DNA from: Agrobacterium vitis | GTDB lineage: Bacteria; Pseudomonadota; Alphaproteobacteria; Rhizobiales; Rhizobiaceae | Direction: 5' to 3' | NCBI RefSeq assembly: GCF_013337045.2 | Contig: NZ_CP118262.1 | Span: forward strand, 186,001-250,000 | DNA length: 64,000 bases | Part shown: piece after piece, positions 32,802 to 40,880 of the stretch | How the letters are laid out: the number at the start of each line of letters is the position of its first letter | How positions within the stretch are numbered: the first letter of the stretch is position 1 | Notes under the pieces: generated by a model | What the model was told of the DNA's origin: nothing | Seen by the model: the letters and a program-made list of their open reading frames with translations, nothing else | The model's database searches: none | Made by a program: the position numbers and the translations under genes

Positions 32802-33392
32802 ATGAGCAACCTATTGACGACCTCTGACGAAATCCTCGCCTCCGCGCGAACGCTGATCATGAACGGTGGCTATAACGGTTTCAGTTATGCTGACATCGCT
32901 GATGTCGTCGACATTCGCAAGGCGAGCATTCATCACCATTTTCCCAGTAAAGCAGACCTCGTGCGAACCCTGGTTTCGCGCTATCGCGAGGATGCGCAGA
33001 CTGGCGTTGCCGCGCTGGAGCGGAACGCACCGGGACCCCGAGAGATCCTGAAGATTTACGCTGATCACTGGGCGGGATGCATCGAGGACGCAAGCAGGCC
33101 TTTCTGCGTGTGCGCCCTACTTGCAAGCGAATTGCCTTCGCTTCCTCCAGAAGTCGCCACCGAAGTTACCGCCTTCTTCCGCTTCTTGTCACAGTGGCTG
33201 ACCTCCATCATGAGCCGGGGCGCGCAGACGGGCGCCTTGAGCCTGACGAGTTCCCCAAGCGTGGAAGCGGAGGCCTTCATGGCATGTGTCCACGGAGCAA
33301 TGCTTTCCGCCCGAGCCTATGGACGCCCTGAAGTGTTCGCGACTGTTCTCGCCCCCACACTGGAGCGTCTTTCAAGGATCACCGTCCAATAA
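32802..33392 (+). CDS. TetR family transcriptional regulator, probable local master repressor
   Basis: A 196-residue TetR regulator. The HTH is near the N-terminus: ILASARTLIMNGGYNGFSYADIAD, then the recognition helix IRKASIHHHFPSKADLVRTLV. The ligand domain contains PFCVCALLASELPSLPPEV, a pattern seen in TetR_C-type regulators of the NemR/AcrR kind; the two nearby cysteines (CVC) could be reactive toward electrophiles. ATG 32802 is preferred over GTG 32793, which lies in the palindrome. It sits between DJ-1/PfpI and the DUF5666-like gene, both preceded by the same palindrome. Confidence 0.87.
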   Translation: MSNLLTTSDEILASARTLIMNGGYNGFSYADIADVVDIRKASIHHHFPSKADLVRTLVSRYREDAQTGVAALERNAPGPREILKIYADHWAGCIEDASRPFCVCALLASELPSLPPEVATEVTAFFRFLSQWLTSIMSRGAQTGALSLTSSPSVEAEAFMACVHGAMLSARAYGRPEVFATVLAPTLERLSRITVQ

Positions 33393-33437
33393 TTGTCTGG
33401 CGCGAATCTCGCACCGGATAATACCGCGTCAATTAAC

Positions 33438-33455
33438 CTATCAACTAGTAGGAAG
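33438..33455. promoter_or_regulatory. Palindromic operator-like site (regulon copy 6)
   Basis: Read on the minus strand, CTTCCTACTAGTTGATAG matches CTACCTACTAGTTGGTAG at 16 of 18 positions. It ends five bases before the ATG at 33461, overlapping the expected ribosome-binding region of the DUF5666-like gene. Confidence 0.55.
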
Positions 33456-33460
33456 ATATC

Positions 33461-34090
33461 ATGTTAAAGAGCTTGACCCCCGCCATGTCCCTGATGCTTT
33501 CCGGGATATTTTTGGCGACGATGACCGCTTTGCCCGTACGCGCCGAAGAAGCCAAGGGTAGCCATGTCAATGTCAGAGGCAGCGTCGTTTCCTTCGGCGG
33601 TTCAAAGCTGACCGTAAAGACCCGCGAGGGAGCGACCCTTGATGTTATTCTCGCTGACGGCTGGCAGGTCTCGGCGGTCGCAAAGGCGAAGATTGAGGAC
33701 ATCAAGCCCGGTGATTTTGTTGGCATCGCTTCGCTGCCAAAAAAGGATGGCGGCGACGGAGCCCTTGAAGTTCTCATTTTCCCGCCAGCGCTCAAGGGCG
33801 CGGGTGAGGGCAGCTACGGCTGGGACCTGAAGCCTGAAAGCAGCATGACCAACGCGACTGTTGCCGATGCCGTGAAGGGTGTGGATGGTCGCACGGTCAC
33901 GGTCGCTTACAAGGGCAAGGAAAAGAAGATCTCCATCCCTGACGGCACGCCGGTCGTGACCCTTGCGCCGGCGACGAAGGACGACCTCGTTCCGGGTGCC
34001 GTTGTTTTCGTGCCGGCTGACAAGGCTCCCACCGGCACTGTTGCCCACCAGGTCGTCGTTGGAAAGAATGGCGTGGTCCCGCCCATGTGA
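33461..34090 (+). CDS. Periplasmic DUF5666-like protein
   Basis: A 209-residue exported protein. A signal peptide covers about residues 1-28 (LMLSGIFLATMTALPVRA, then EEAKG). The mature part shows two OB-like repeats: VNVRGSVVSFGGSKLTVKTREG with IKPGDFVGIAS, and VDGRTVTVAYKGKEKKISIPDG with LVPGAVVFV. This is the DUF5666 type of small beta domain, of unknown function. The cytochrome b gene follows after 84 bp and the molybdopterin protein after that, so the three may form a periplasmic redox unit. The regulon palindrome lies over its ribosome-binding region. Confidence 0.7.
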   Translation: MLKSLTPAMSLMLSGIFLATMTALPVRAEEAKGSHVNVRGSVVSFGGSKLTVKTREGATLDVILADGWQVSAVAKAKIEDIKPGDFVGIASLPKKDGGDGALEVLIFPPALKGAGEGSYGWDLKPESSMTNATVADAVKGVDGRTVTVAYKGKEKKISIPDGTPVVTLAPATKDDLVPGAVVFVPADKAPTGTVAHQVVVGKNGVVPPM

Positions 34091-34174
34091 CCATGTCCGT
34101 CGCCGGTCGGCTGGCCTCCGGCTCGACCGGCGACCATTCTCGAAAATGCGCCTCTTTAAGGAGCAAGGCTGGAC

Positions 34175-35023
34175 ATGAGTCCCACCAACGACAACGCCCG
34201 GAACCCCCGGACGATATTCATCCGCCGCCACTCGCTTATGACGCGGATCACGCATTGGCTGAATGTTATGTGCTTGAGCATTCTCCTGCTGAGTGGGCTG
34301 CAGATCTTCAACGCCCATCCCGCGCTGTACTGGGGCCACTATGGCGCGGATGGCAATCTTGCTCTTTTCACCGTCGGGTCTACGGGAGATGGTGCCAATG
34401 CCCATGGATTCGTACGTGCGGCGGGTCTGGAGGTTTCGACCACCGGCGTGCTCGGGATTTCCAACGTCGATGGCCAGCCGACTGCACGGGCATTCCCCGC
34501 CTGGGCGACAATTCCCTCGTTCCAGGATCTCGCGGCAGGGCGCCGCTGGCACTTTTTTTTCGCTTGGCTGTTTCTCATTAATGGCCTTGTCTACGCAGGT
34601 TTTGGCATCCTCAGCGGACACTTCAGGCGGGATCTCGCACCGCAGGCGCACGAACTGTCTGCCCGTCATCTCTGGCACGAGATCCTCGACCATGCGTGCC
34701 TGCGCTTCCCGAAGGGTGAGGAAGCTAAGCGCTACAACGCATTGCAGAAGCTGACCTATATTGCGGTGATCGCCATCCTGCTTCCGCTGATGATCGTGAC
34801 CGGCGTGACGATGTCGCCTGGGCTCAATGCTGCCCTTCCCTGGCTCGTTGACATCTTCGGTGGCCGACAGTCGGCGCGGACGATTCACTTCATGACGGCG
34901 TCGCTCCTGGTGCTGTTTGTCGTCGTCCATGTCGCGATGGTCGTGCTGTCGGGCACCTGGAACAACATCCGATCGATGGTGACCGGCCGCTATGCGATCA
35001 GGGACACGGGACCGAACTCATGA
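34175..35023 (+). CDS. Cytochrome b/b6 domain membrane protein (thiosulfate reductase-like b subunit)
   Basis: A 282-residue membrane protein with four or five helices. Likely haem-ligand histidines lie in MTRITHWLNVM, RRWHFFFAWL, ARTIHFMTASL and VVVHVAMVV. This is the pattern of Ni-hydrogenase/thiosulfate-reductase cytochrome b subunits, which link the quinone pool to a periplasmic redox partner. A 60-residue periplasmic loop after helix 1 contains glycine-rich sequence. AAGGAG precedes the start at 34175. Its stop overlaps the molybdopterin gene by four bases, so the two proteins should form a complex. Confidence 0.87.
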   Translation: MSPTNDNARNPRTIFIRRHSLMTRITHWLNVMCLSILLLSGLQIFNAHPALYWGHYGADGNLALFTVGSTGDGANAHGFVRAAGLEVSTTGVLGISNVDGQPTARAFPAWATIPSFQDLAAGRRWHFFFAWLFLINGLVYAGFGILSGHFRRDLAPQAHELSARHLWHEILDHACLRFPKGEEAKRYNALQKLTYIAVIAILLPLMIVTGVTMSPGLNAALPWLVDIFGGRQSARTIHFMTASLLVLFVVVHVAMVVLSGTWNNIRSMVTGRYAIRDTGPNS

Positions 35024-35796
35024 GCCTATTGCTCACCCGACGCCGCTTTCTGATTGGCAGCGCAATTGGAGCGAGCGCGCTGACACTCCCGGGATGCGAC
35101 CTGTTCGACCAGAACGAAAAGGTTGCCGGAGTAATCCGCTCGGCCGAGACCCTGACAATGAAGGCACAGCGCCTGCTGCAGGGGCGCGACGCCTTGGCCC
35201 GTGAGTTCACCGACGCGGATATCTCGCCGTCCTTCCGCGTCAATGGCACGAGTGCACCCGATAGCGAGGAATATGCCGAGCTTCTCGAGGGCCGGTTCGC
35301 AAAGTGGCGCCTGACGATCGATGGCCTTGTCGACAGACCGCTTGAGATTTCTCTTGAAGAGCTGAAGAAGCTGCCGGCCCGTACGCAAGTTACCCGCCAC
35401 GACTGTGTCGAGGGCTGGAGCGCGATCGGCAAGTGGACAGGCGTCCCCTTGGGCGCGCTCCTTAAAACGGTTGGGCTTCGACCAACTGCCAGGTTCGCGG
35501 TCTTTCACTGTGCCGACGAACTGGAAAAGACGCTCGACGGAAGTGGCCGCTATTACGAAAGTATCGACCTCGTCGACGCGTTCCACCCGCAAACAATTCT
35601 GGCCTACCAGATGAATGGTGAAGACCTCACCGTCGGTCACGGAGCGCCATTGCGCCTGCGGGTTGAGCGGCAGCTTGGATACAAACAGGCCAAATACGTC
35701 ATGCGAATCGAGATCGTCGACAGTTTCACCAGCTTGTGGGGTGGAAACGGTGGCTTCTGGGAAGACCGCGGATACGAGTGGTACGCGGGAATCTAA
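35020..35796 (+). CDS. Molybdopterin-dependent oxidoreductase (sulfite oxidase-like), Tat-exported, possible lipoprotein
   Basis: A 258-residue oxidoreductase with only the Mo-cofactor domain of the sulfite oxidase family. A Tat leader (TRRRFLIGSAIGASALTLPGC) ends in a lipobox-like LPGC with Cys26, so it may be a Tat-dependent lipoprotein. The Mo-ligand cysteine is Cys129 in RHDCVEGWSAIGKWTGVPL. HGAPLRLRVERQLGYKQAKYV is the conserved C-terminal block. It is coupled to the cytochrome b gene (ATGA overlap). This resembles MsrPQ and other YedY-like pairs, in which the Mo protein reduces or oxidises small periplasmic substrates; the substrate here is unknown. Confidence 0.9.
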   Translation: MSLLLTRRRFLIGSAIGASALTLPGCDLFDQNEKVAGVIRSAETLTMKAQRLLQGRDALAREFTDADISPSFRVNGTSAPDSEEYAELLEGRFAKWRLTIDGLVDRPLEISLEELKKLPARTQVTRHDCVEGWSAIGKWTGVPLGALLKTVGLRPTARFAVFHCADELEKTLDGSGRYYESIDLVDAFHPQTILAYQMNGEDLTVGHGAPLRLRVERQLGYKQAKYVMRIEIVDSFTSLWGGNGGFWEDRGYEWYAGI

Positions 35797-35871
35797 GCGC
35801 GAGTAGCTCCGGATTGACCAGATTTTGGTCGCCGCAACCGAAGTGCTTTGCAAGATCGCAAGGGAGGTCTC

Positions 35872-36147
35872 ATGACCAGACGAAAAGTGGACAGGATTGA
35901 GCCGGTTTCAGCGATAGACCCATCGAACCCCGTCAGTGTCTGCCAGACAAATTCGATCCTTACGGATCCCGACGGTCGCTGGGTTGCGGCCCGCCAATCG
36001 GCCATCACCGCAGCAATGGAGCGTCTAGACCCGACGAAAGACGCGCACCGTCGAGAAAAAGCCCCTACATTTTCAGGGGAAAACGAACGCATTGGAAAAC
36101 AGGCCGACAGTCGCACACGCTTCGGCAATGGCGTTTTCTACATCTGA
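35872..36147 (+). CDS. Hypothetical protein
   Basis: A 91-residue charged, hydrophilic protein that I do not recognise. ATG 35872 has a very good ribosome site (AGGGAGGTCT) about 5 bp upstream. The sequence starts MTRRKVDRIEPVSAIDPSNPV and is rich in Arg, Asp and Ser, with no signal peptide or membrane segment. It lies between the molybdopterin gene and the DUF308 gene on the same strand, so it may be co-transcribed with either. The strong start is the main support. Confidence 0.55.
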   Translation: MTRRKVDRIEPVSAIDPSNPVSVCQTNSILTDPDGRWVAARQSAITAAMERLDPTKDAHRREKAPTFSGENERIGKQADSRTRFGNGVFYI

Positions 36148-36195
36148 ACGCGCAGGGCACACACGTCCCAAGCGCAGAAAAAAGGAAAGACTAAA

Positions 36196-36768
36196 ATGAG
36201 CAACAGGACACCGAAAACCGCCAGCGCCGATGAAATATGGCTGAAGCGCTACTATTTCATGCGAGCAATTTTCTCCATCATATGGGTCGCCCTGGCGCTT
36301 ACTGTCGGGCGGCAATCCTTCGGCGTCGCCGCTCTTTTGCTGGTTATCTATCCCGCATGGGACGCGTTTGCAAACTTCGTTGATGCCGGGCGAAACGGCG
36401 GACTTGCGAGCAACCGCAGCCAGGCTTTCAATTTTGGGGTCAGCTCCCTCATGACTGTGATCGTGATCGACGCGCTGACGATGAGCATGAACTGGGTTCT
36501 TGCTGTGTTCGGGCTGTGGGCGATCTTCTCAGGCCTGCTCCAGCTCAGTGCCGCCGTTCGCCGCTGGAAAACGAGCGGGGGCCAGTGGGCGATGATTCTT
36601 AGTGGCGGGCAATCAGCGGTCGCAGGTATCTTCTTCGTCCTTCAGGCGCGCATGCCTGATGAGCCGTCGATTGCGAATGTTGCTGGTTACGCAGGCTTGG
36701 GCGCCTTCTATTTTCTCCTGTCTGCCGTCTGGTTGAGCGTTCGCGACATGCGCAGAGCGAAAGCCTGA
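36196..36768 (+). CDS. DUF308 (HdeD-like) membrane protein
   Basis: A 190-residue protein with six predicted membrane segments in three hairpin pairs, typical of DUF308/HdeD. SIIWVALALTVGRQSFGVAALLLVIYPAWDAF is the first pair and MNWVLAVFGLWAIFSGLLQLS the middle one. HdeD is an acid-stress membrane protein in E. coli; function in rhizobia is not known. AAAAGGAAAG lies upstream of ATG 36196. It follows the hypothetical protein by 48 bp. The C-terminus is short and basic. Confidence 0.83.
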   Translation: MSNRTPKTASADEIWLKRYYFMRAIFSIIWVALALTVGRQSFGVAALLLVIYPAWDAFANFVDAGRNGGLASNRSQAFNFGVSSLMTVIVIDALTMSMNWVLAVFGLWAIFSGLLQLSAAVRRWKTSGGQWAMILSGGQSAVAGIFFVLQARMPDEPSIANVAGYAGLGAFYFLLSAVWLSVRDMRRAKA

Positions 36769-36933
36769 TTTCTGGCGCGTCGCCCGAGTTTGTTGTCGAC
36801 ATGGATCCCGCCCTAAGACGCGGTGCAGGGTTGAGTTCATCTCGCGGCGTTGCACCGCCGCGTGGAAGAGATCTCGCTACCGCCGCAATTTTTTTGGCAT
36901 GGGCAGGCCGGCGATCACAAGTCGCTAACACCG

Positions 36934-37530
36934 TCAGAGGAATGGCGGTGTGCAGGCAGCGATCAGTTCTAGGACATCGTCGCCGGCGTTTCTAAAGCGA
37001 TGTGGTTCCCGACTGTTGAAAAGGTAGGCTTCTCCGGCCTTGAGAACCCCGACCCGATCGCCCACCGTCAATTCCAATGTGCCAGAAAGCACAATCCCGC
37101 CTTCATACGAGTCGTGCTGGAACATCGTCTCTCCGGTATCGGCGCCGGGCTGGTAGCGCTCGAAAAGCAGTTGCAAGTTAGCCGCGGCGGCATCGCCAAC
37201 CTGAAGCAGTTCAATCTTCGCTTGATGCTGCAAGGCCAACGGCATCTGCTGTGCGAGGTCGGTCAGATCTGAACATTTGAAGAAAATCTGGTTTGGATTG
37301 CCGGTTGATTCATGAAAGAAATCGCCAAGCGTCATTGGTATGCCGCCAATGATCTTACGGAGTGAGGAAACGGAAGGGCTGCTCTTGTTGCGCTCTATGA
37401 CCGAGATGAGGCCGTGCGGTACTCCAGAGCGGGCCGCTAACTCCCTTTGAGATAGGCCCGCGGCCACCCTGACCTCGGTCAGCCGTTTACCTACGTCGAA
37501 TTCCATAGCGCTGTCATTCACCAGATCCAT
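36934..37530 (-). CDS. XRE family transcriptional regulator with C-terminal cupin
   Basis: A 198-residue two-domain regulator. Residues about 10-70 are an XRE helix-turn-helix (LTEVRVAAGLSQRELAARSGVPHGLISVIERNKSSPSVSSLRKI). Residues about 110-195 are a cupin_2 domain, with EGGIVLSGTLELTVGDR and AYLFNSREPHRFRNAGD. This is the PuuR/SutR type of small-molecule-sensing repressor. PuuR-like proteins often control polyamine or amino acid use; that cannot be claimed here. It is divergent from the SnoaL-like pair at 37767, with 236 bp between them, which are possible targets. Confidence 0.88.
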   Translation of the reverse strand: MDLVNDSAMEFDVGKRLTEVRVAAGLSQRELAARSGVPHGLISVIERNKSSPSVSSLRKIIGGIPMTLGDFFHESTGNPNQIFFKCSDLTDLAQQMPLALQHQAKIELLQVGDAAAANLQLLFERYQPGADTGETMFQHDSYEGGIVLSGTLELTVGDRVGVLKAGEAYLFNSREPHRFRNAGDDVLELIAACTPPFL

Positions 37531-37766
37531 TCTAGCTCCGTTTAAAATTATATCCGCTCAGAATGAAATTTTGAGCATTGAAAGTCGTGGGCATCCGTGC
37601 TTTATTTTGAACGTTACAGCAGAAATATCGACATTATGCGCGGTATTTTGACCGAAGCAATAGTGAAGACACGATGTGATCTTCATCTTTCCCCTCCTAA
37701 CACACGCCGCAGCCGGCGAACCTGTGGCGCGAGGGTTTAAAGCACATTCGAAAATTGGAGACCGAT

Positions 37767-38339
37767 ATGACGAATTCCTCCCAAGAGAACTGCGTCGAAG
37801 CCCGCCTCAGGATCATTGAAGACAAGCTTGCCATTTACGAACTGATTGCGTCGCATCCACCGAGTGCTGATACCGGCCACGCCGAATACACCAGCTCGGT
37901 CTATCTTGAAAACGGCGTATTCGATCGCGGCCCTGCTCTCGATGGTGCCGAGGGTGTCGATGCGATTGCCGCGTTCATCCAGCGACCGGCCCATGACGAG
38001 GCGATGCGCGGCGGTCTGGCACATTTCACCGGGTTGCCTTTAATCGATCTGCGTGGCGATAAGGCAGTCGTGACCTCTTATCTCATGATTATTCATCTGG
38101 ACCACCAGGGTGTACCGCGCGAACTTGCCAACCACGGCACGTCAAACGGCTATCGTATCCATCGCGCAGTCGCAAACCGCTGGATGCTGGAGCGGCACGA
38201 TGGTCGCTGGAGAGTGGCGAAACGCACTCTGTTGCCCATCGACGGTTCCGACGGTCCGCGCGACCTTTTAAAGCAGGGGCTCGACGATGTTCTCGCCCGT
38301 TATTCCACCTCGAACGAAGCGGCTCTTTCCCATGCGTGA
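37767..38339 (+). CDS. SnoaL-like / NTF2-fold protein
   Basis: A 190-residue SnoaL_4-type protein. The N-terminal helix ARLRIIEDKLAIYELIASHPPSAD and the conserved H-F-T-G strand AHFTGLPLIDLRGDKAVVTSYL are visible. The ending ANRWMLERHDGRWRVAKRTLLPIDG is the usual last strands. ATG 37767 has TTGGAG about 8 bp upstream. The stop overlaps the next SnoaL-like gene (ATG 38332). Proteins of this group include hydroxylating dioxygenase-like and isomerase folds; a catalytic role is not shown. The XRE-cupin regulator is divergent. Confidence 0.8.
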   Translation: MTNSSQENCVEARLRIIEDKLAIYELIASHPPSADTGHAEYTSSVYLENGVFDRGPALDGAEGVDAIAAFIQRPAHDEAMRGGLAHFTGLPLIDLRGDKAVVTSYLMIIHLDHQGVPRELANHGTSNGYRIHRAVANRWMLERHDGRWRVAKRTLLPIDGSDGPRDLLKQGLDDVLARYSTSNEAALSHA

Positions 38340-38766
38340 TCTGACAGAGCAAAACCGGTTATTCGTGGAGCAGCTTTTCGAAACTCTGTCCAGAGATGGC
38401 TGGGGACAGGGTTTTCTAGACGCCCTTGATGAAGATGTCGTCTTCAATCCCATGGGGCAATCTCCAATCGCCGGCCGGTATCAAGGTAAAGAGGTGTACG
38501 ATAGACAGGTTCTCCGTCCTTTGCACGATAAGCTGGCCAGCCGTCCAAAGTTGGTTTTTGATACGGCGATCGTTGAAGATGACATGGCCGCCGTGCGCTT
38601 TCATTCCGTGGGCGGCAAGGGCGTCAACGGTGCCGACTTCAGTATCGACTATTTCTGGATGTTAAAGATCAGGGACGCAAAGATCGTTGAAATCTGGGGC
38701 TATTACGATACCGGGAAGATGAGGGACCTATTTGATCCCGAATACAAGAAACCGACGAGGAACTAG
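38332..38766 (+). CDS. SnoaL-like protein (ketosteroid isomerase-type)
   Basis: A 144-residue NTF2-fold protein. QNRLFVEQLFETLSRDGWGQGFLDALDEDVVFNPMG is the usual helix-to-strand start, and FSIDYFWMLKIRDAKIVEIWGYYDT the C-terminal sheet, as in SnoaL/KSI enzymes. It starts at ATG 38332, eight bases before the end of the preceding gene, so both are co-translated. It belongs to a different SnoaL subgroup from its neighbour. A GC-rich hairpin follows its stop, probably ending the transcript. Confidence 0.82.
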   Translation: MRDLTEQNRLFVEQLFETLSRDGWGQGFLDALDEDVVFNPMGQSPIAGRYQGKEVYDRQVLRPLHDKLASRPKLVFDTAIVEDDMAAVRFHSVGGKGVNGADFSIDYFWMLKIRDAKIVEIWGYYDTGKMRDLFDPEYKKPTRN

Positions 38767-38796
38767 GGCGATCTGCACATAAGAGGTCGCGATAAG

Positions 38797-38816
38797 GCGC
38801 GAGCATGGGCTCGCGC
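38797..38816 (+). terminator. GC-rich hairpin after the SnoaL-like pair
   Basis: GCGCGAGC and GCTCGCGC form a perfect 8-bp stem with a 4-base loop. No T-run follows. Position just after the stop at 38766 supports a termination or message-stabilising role. The rest of 38767-39121 (355 bp) holds no gene I can support, only the regulon palindrome at 39079. Confidence 0.5.
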
Positions 38817-39078
38817 TACTTGGCCAAAAGCGCTTCGAGCCGGTCAAATCGCTGCAAACGCCTGCCGCTCTGTCCGGACGCCAAAAACCGAATTGCGGAT
38901 TTCTAAATGCCTGTTCCGTTACTTAGGCCACGATCGGTTAAGGTGGTCAATATTCGCTGGTAACTTCGCGCGTCTCGGCATCGAGCGTGAGGCGGATCCA
39001 AGGCGGCTTTCAGCTTCATCAAAACCTGAATTTTTGGCGCGTCACATGGGTGTGGAGTGACAGACAATGTCGATATTT

Positions 39079-39096
39079 CTACCTATCAGAAGGTAG
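39079..39096. promoter_or_regulatory. Palindromic operator-like site (regulon copy 7)
   Basis: CTACCTATCAGAAGGTAG has perfect 6-bp arms, CTACCT and AGGTAG, and differs from CTACCTACTAGAAGGTAG at two central positions. It lies 25 bp before the chorismate mutase start, right where a repressor would act. Confidence 0.6.
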
Positions 39097-39121
39097 ATAA
39101 GAATTAAGTAAGGAGAACGAC

Positions 39122-39517
39122 TTGGAAACATCTGAAATTCAAACACTCTTGGCGCCGGTTCGCCAACGCATCGACAATCTTGATGCGGCCCTCATCCATA
39201 TTCTCGCCGAGCGGTTTCGCTGCCCTGATGAGGTGGGCATGTTGAAGGCCGAGCACGCGCTGGCTTCTAAGGATCACGACCGAGAGAATCGCCAGTTCGT
39301 ACGCGCTAGAAGCATAGCAGTCGAGTCTGGTTCGGATCCCGAGATGATTGAAGAGATTCTCAAATTCGTCATCAGCCAGGTCGTTGATCGGCACGAGAGG
39401 ATGGCGGATGGCTACAGGCAAACGCGCGGGGGATCGGGCCCCCCTAAGGCTCAAAAGACATGTGATGCAGCCCTTCTAACAAGACATTCGACCGGAGTTG
39501 AACCAGGTGAAAATTAA
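39122..39517 (+). CDS. Chorismate mutase family protein (AroQ type)
   Basis: A 131-residue all-helical AroQ-type protein. The first helix has the catalytic-type LLAPVRQRIDNLDAALIHILAERFRCPDEVG, and the second the ENRQFVRARSIAVESG region; a later helix is MIEEILKFVISQVVDRHE. Start is TTG 39122, supported by AAGGAG about 7 bp upstream. The tail of about 30 residues after the last helix is unusual. Stand-alone monofunctional mutases convert chorismate to prephenate, but salicylate-type lyases share the fold. It overlaps the alpha/beta hydrolase gene and is preceded by the regulon palindrome. Confidence 0.82.
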   Translation: METSEIQTLLAPVRQRIDNLDAALIHILAERFRCPDEVGMLKAEHALASKDHDRENRQFVRARSIAVESGSDPEMIEEILKFVISQVVDRHERMADGYRQTRGGSGPPKAQKTCDAALLTRHSTGVEPGEN

Positions 39518-40280
39518 CCGTCGGACCTTTACCACATCCATATTGGCTGCAACCGCAACTGCCGCCATGCCAACAGTGAGTCAGTCAACCGCCCCAGATG
39601 AATTCAAATCCCGAAATGTCGTGCTGCTTCACGGGCTTTTTGCCGACGGCTCATCCTGGTCGGAAGTGATCCCTCTACTTCAGGCTCAAGGGTTGAATGT
39701 CACCTCGGTGCAAAATCCGCTGACGACACTGCCCGAGGCCGTTCAGGCGTGTTACAGGGTGCTCGACCGGCAGGAGGGGCCGGCAGTGCTGGTAGGCCAC
39801 TCGTTTTCCGGAATGATCGTCACCGAAGCCGGTATGCATCGTACCGTCTCTTCGCTGGTCTATGTGGCGGCTCGCGCACCCGACGCCAACGAAGACTATT
39901 CGGCCCTCGCCAAGAAGTTCGCTACACCTCCAGGTTCAGCAGGGGTGGTCTTCGATAAAGATGAAGGGCGGCTCACGGAGGACGCCTTTCTGCGGGACTT
40001 CGCGCCTGACTTGCCAGTGACCAAAGCTAAGGCATTGTATGCGGCTCAGTGGCCCTTTCAGAAGGGCCTACTTGCGGGACGAACGACAGCTGCCGCGTGG
40101 CACTCGAAGCCCTCCTACTACGCAGTGTCCACTCAGGATCGTATCATAGATCCCGAGCTACAGCGGTTTTTGGCGAAACGGATGAAAGCAAAGACGATCG
40201 AGCTGGCCTCCAGCCACGTTTCGCTGCTCTCGCATCCGACGGAAATCTCGGAGGTCATCATCGAAGCAACAAAGTCGTGA
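39507..40280 (+). CDS. Alpha/beta hydrolase with Tat-like leader
   Basis: A protein of about 257 residues. The start of KINRRTFTTSILAATATAAMPTVS looks like a twin-arginine leader. The hydrolase fold follows: NVVLLHGLFADGSSWSEVIPLL carries the oxyanion hole, and VLVGHSFSGMIV carries the nucleophile Ser. The catalytic His is probably in ASSHVSLLSHP near the end. It resembles EstC/salicylate esterase-like small hydrolases. GTG 39507 overlaps the chorismate mutase end; a TTG at 39498 is an alternative. Export together with the DJ-1 and Mo proteins suggests an envelope-stress theme, which is an inference. Confidence 0.85.
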   Translation: MKINRRTFTTSILAATATAAMPTVSQSTAPDEFKSRNVVLLHGLFADGSSWSEVIPLLQAQGLNVTSVQNPLTTLPEAVQACYRVLDRQEGPAVLVGHSFSGMIVTEAGMHRTVSSLVYVAARAPDANEDYSALAKKFATPPGSAGVVFDKDEGRLTEDAFLRDFAPDLPVTKAKALYAAQWPFQKGLLAGRTTAAAWHSKPSYYAVSTQDRIIDPELQRFLAKRMKAKTIELASSHVSLLSHPTEISEVIIEATKS

Positions 40281-40349
40281 GAACTGCCGGCCTGGAAATC
40301 ACTCTCAGGCGCCGCCCCGCAATTTCTCAGAGAAGAAGTGGATAGATCG

Positions 40350-40880
40350 ATGAACGATATCGTGGTTCGTCGCGCACTAAGACGCGAGCTCGGAAACATC
40401 GAACAAATTGGGATCATGGCCTATGAGGAATTCCGTACGGACGTCTCGCCTGCCGTCCTGAATGCATACTTTGCCGATCTGCGGAATTTGAACTATCAGT
40501 GGGACCATGCCGAGGTCCTTGTAGCCGAGATCGATGGTGAACTCGGAGGAAGCGTCATGTACTACGCGGATGCAAGTACGGAAGGTTTGGGGCTGCCGAG
40601 CGACTGGGCCGGTTTCCGCAAACTGGCGGTAGCGCCCCGGATGAGAGGCAAGGGTATTGGACACAAGCTGGTTGAACATTGCGTCGGCGTAGCACGCGAG
40701 AATAGCGCATTCACAATTGGAATCCACACGACAAGCTTCATGACGTCCGCCAGACGGATCTACAGCAAATTTGGTTTCAAACGCTGCCCCTCGTTCGACA
40801 GGAAAGTCAGTGACATCCTCAACATAGATCGCAATGCCGATGATTTCGACATTATTGCTTGCAGGCTTGAGTTGATGTGA
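40350..40880 (+). CDS. GNAT family N-acetyltransferase
   Basis: A protein of about 176 residues with the GNAT fold. The acetyl-CoA loop is RKLAVAPRMRGKGIGHKLVEHCVGVARE (motif A, R-G-x-G-I-G) and SARRIYSKFGFKRCP is motif B with the usual Tyr-x-x-x-G-F. ATG 40350 is chosen; GTG 40338 is also in frame. It may acetylate a small amine or antibiotic, or a protein; the target is unknown. It follows the alpha/beta hydrolase by 69 bp. A second, unrelated GNAT is at 41222. Confidence 0.88.
   Translation: MNDIVVRRALRRELGNIEQIGIMAYEEFRTDVSPAVLNAYFADLRNLNYQWDHAEVLVAEIDGELGGSVMYYADASTEGLGLPSDWAGFRKLAVAPRMRGKGIGHKLVEHCVGVARENSAFTIGIHTTSFMTSARRIYSKFGFKRCPSFDRKVSDILNIDRNADDFDIIACRLELM

Noticed and set aside
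36820..36858. Inverted repeat GCGGTGCA/TGCACCGC as a terminator
   Set aside because: The loop is over 20 bases and no T-run follows, so the evidence is weak.
9498..39096. Transposon ends as an explanation of the seven palindromes
   Set aside because: The sites stand singly before start codons, lack flanking target duplications and no transposase is in the window; an operator is the simpler reading.
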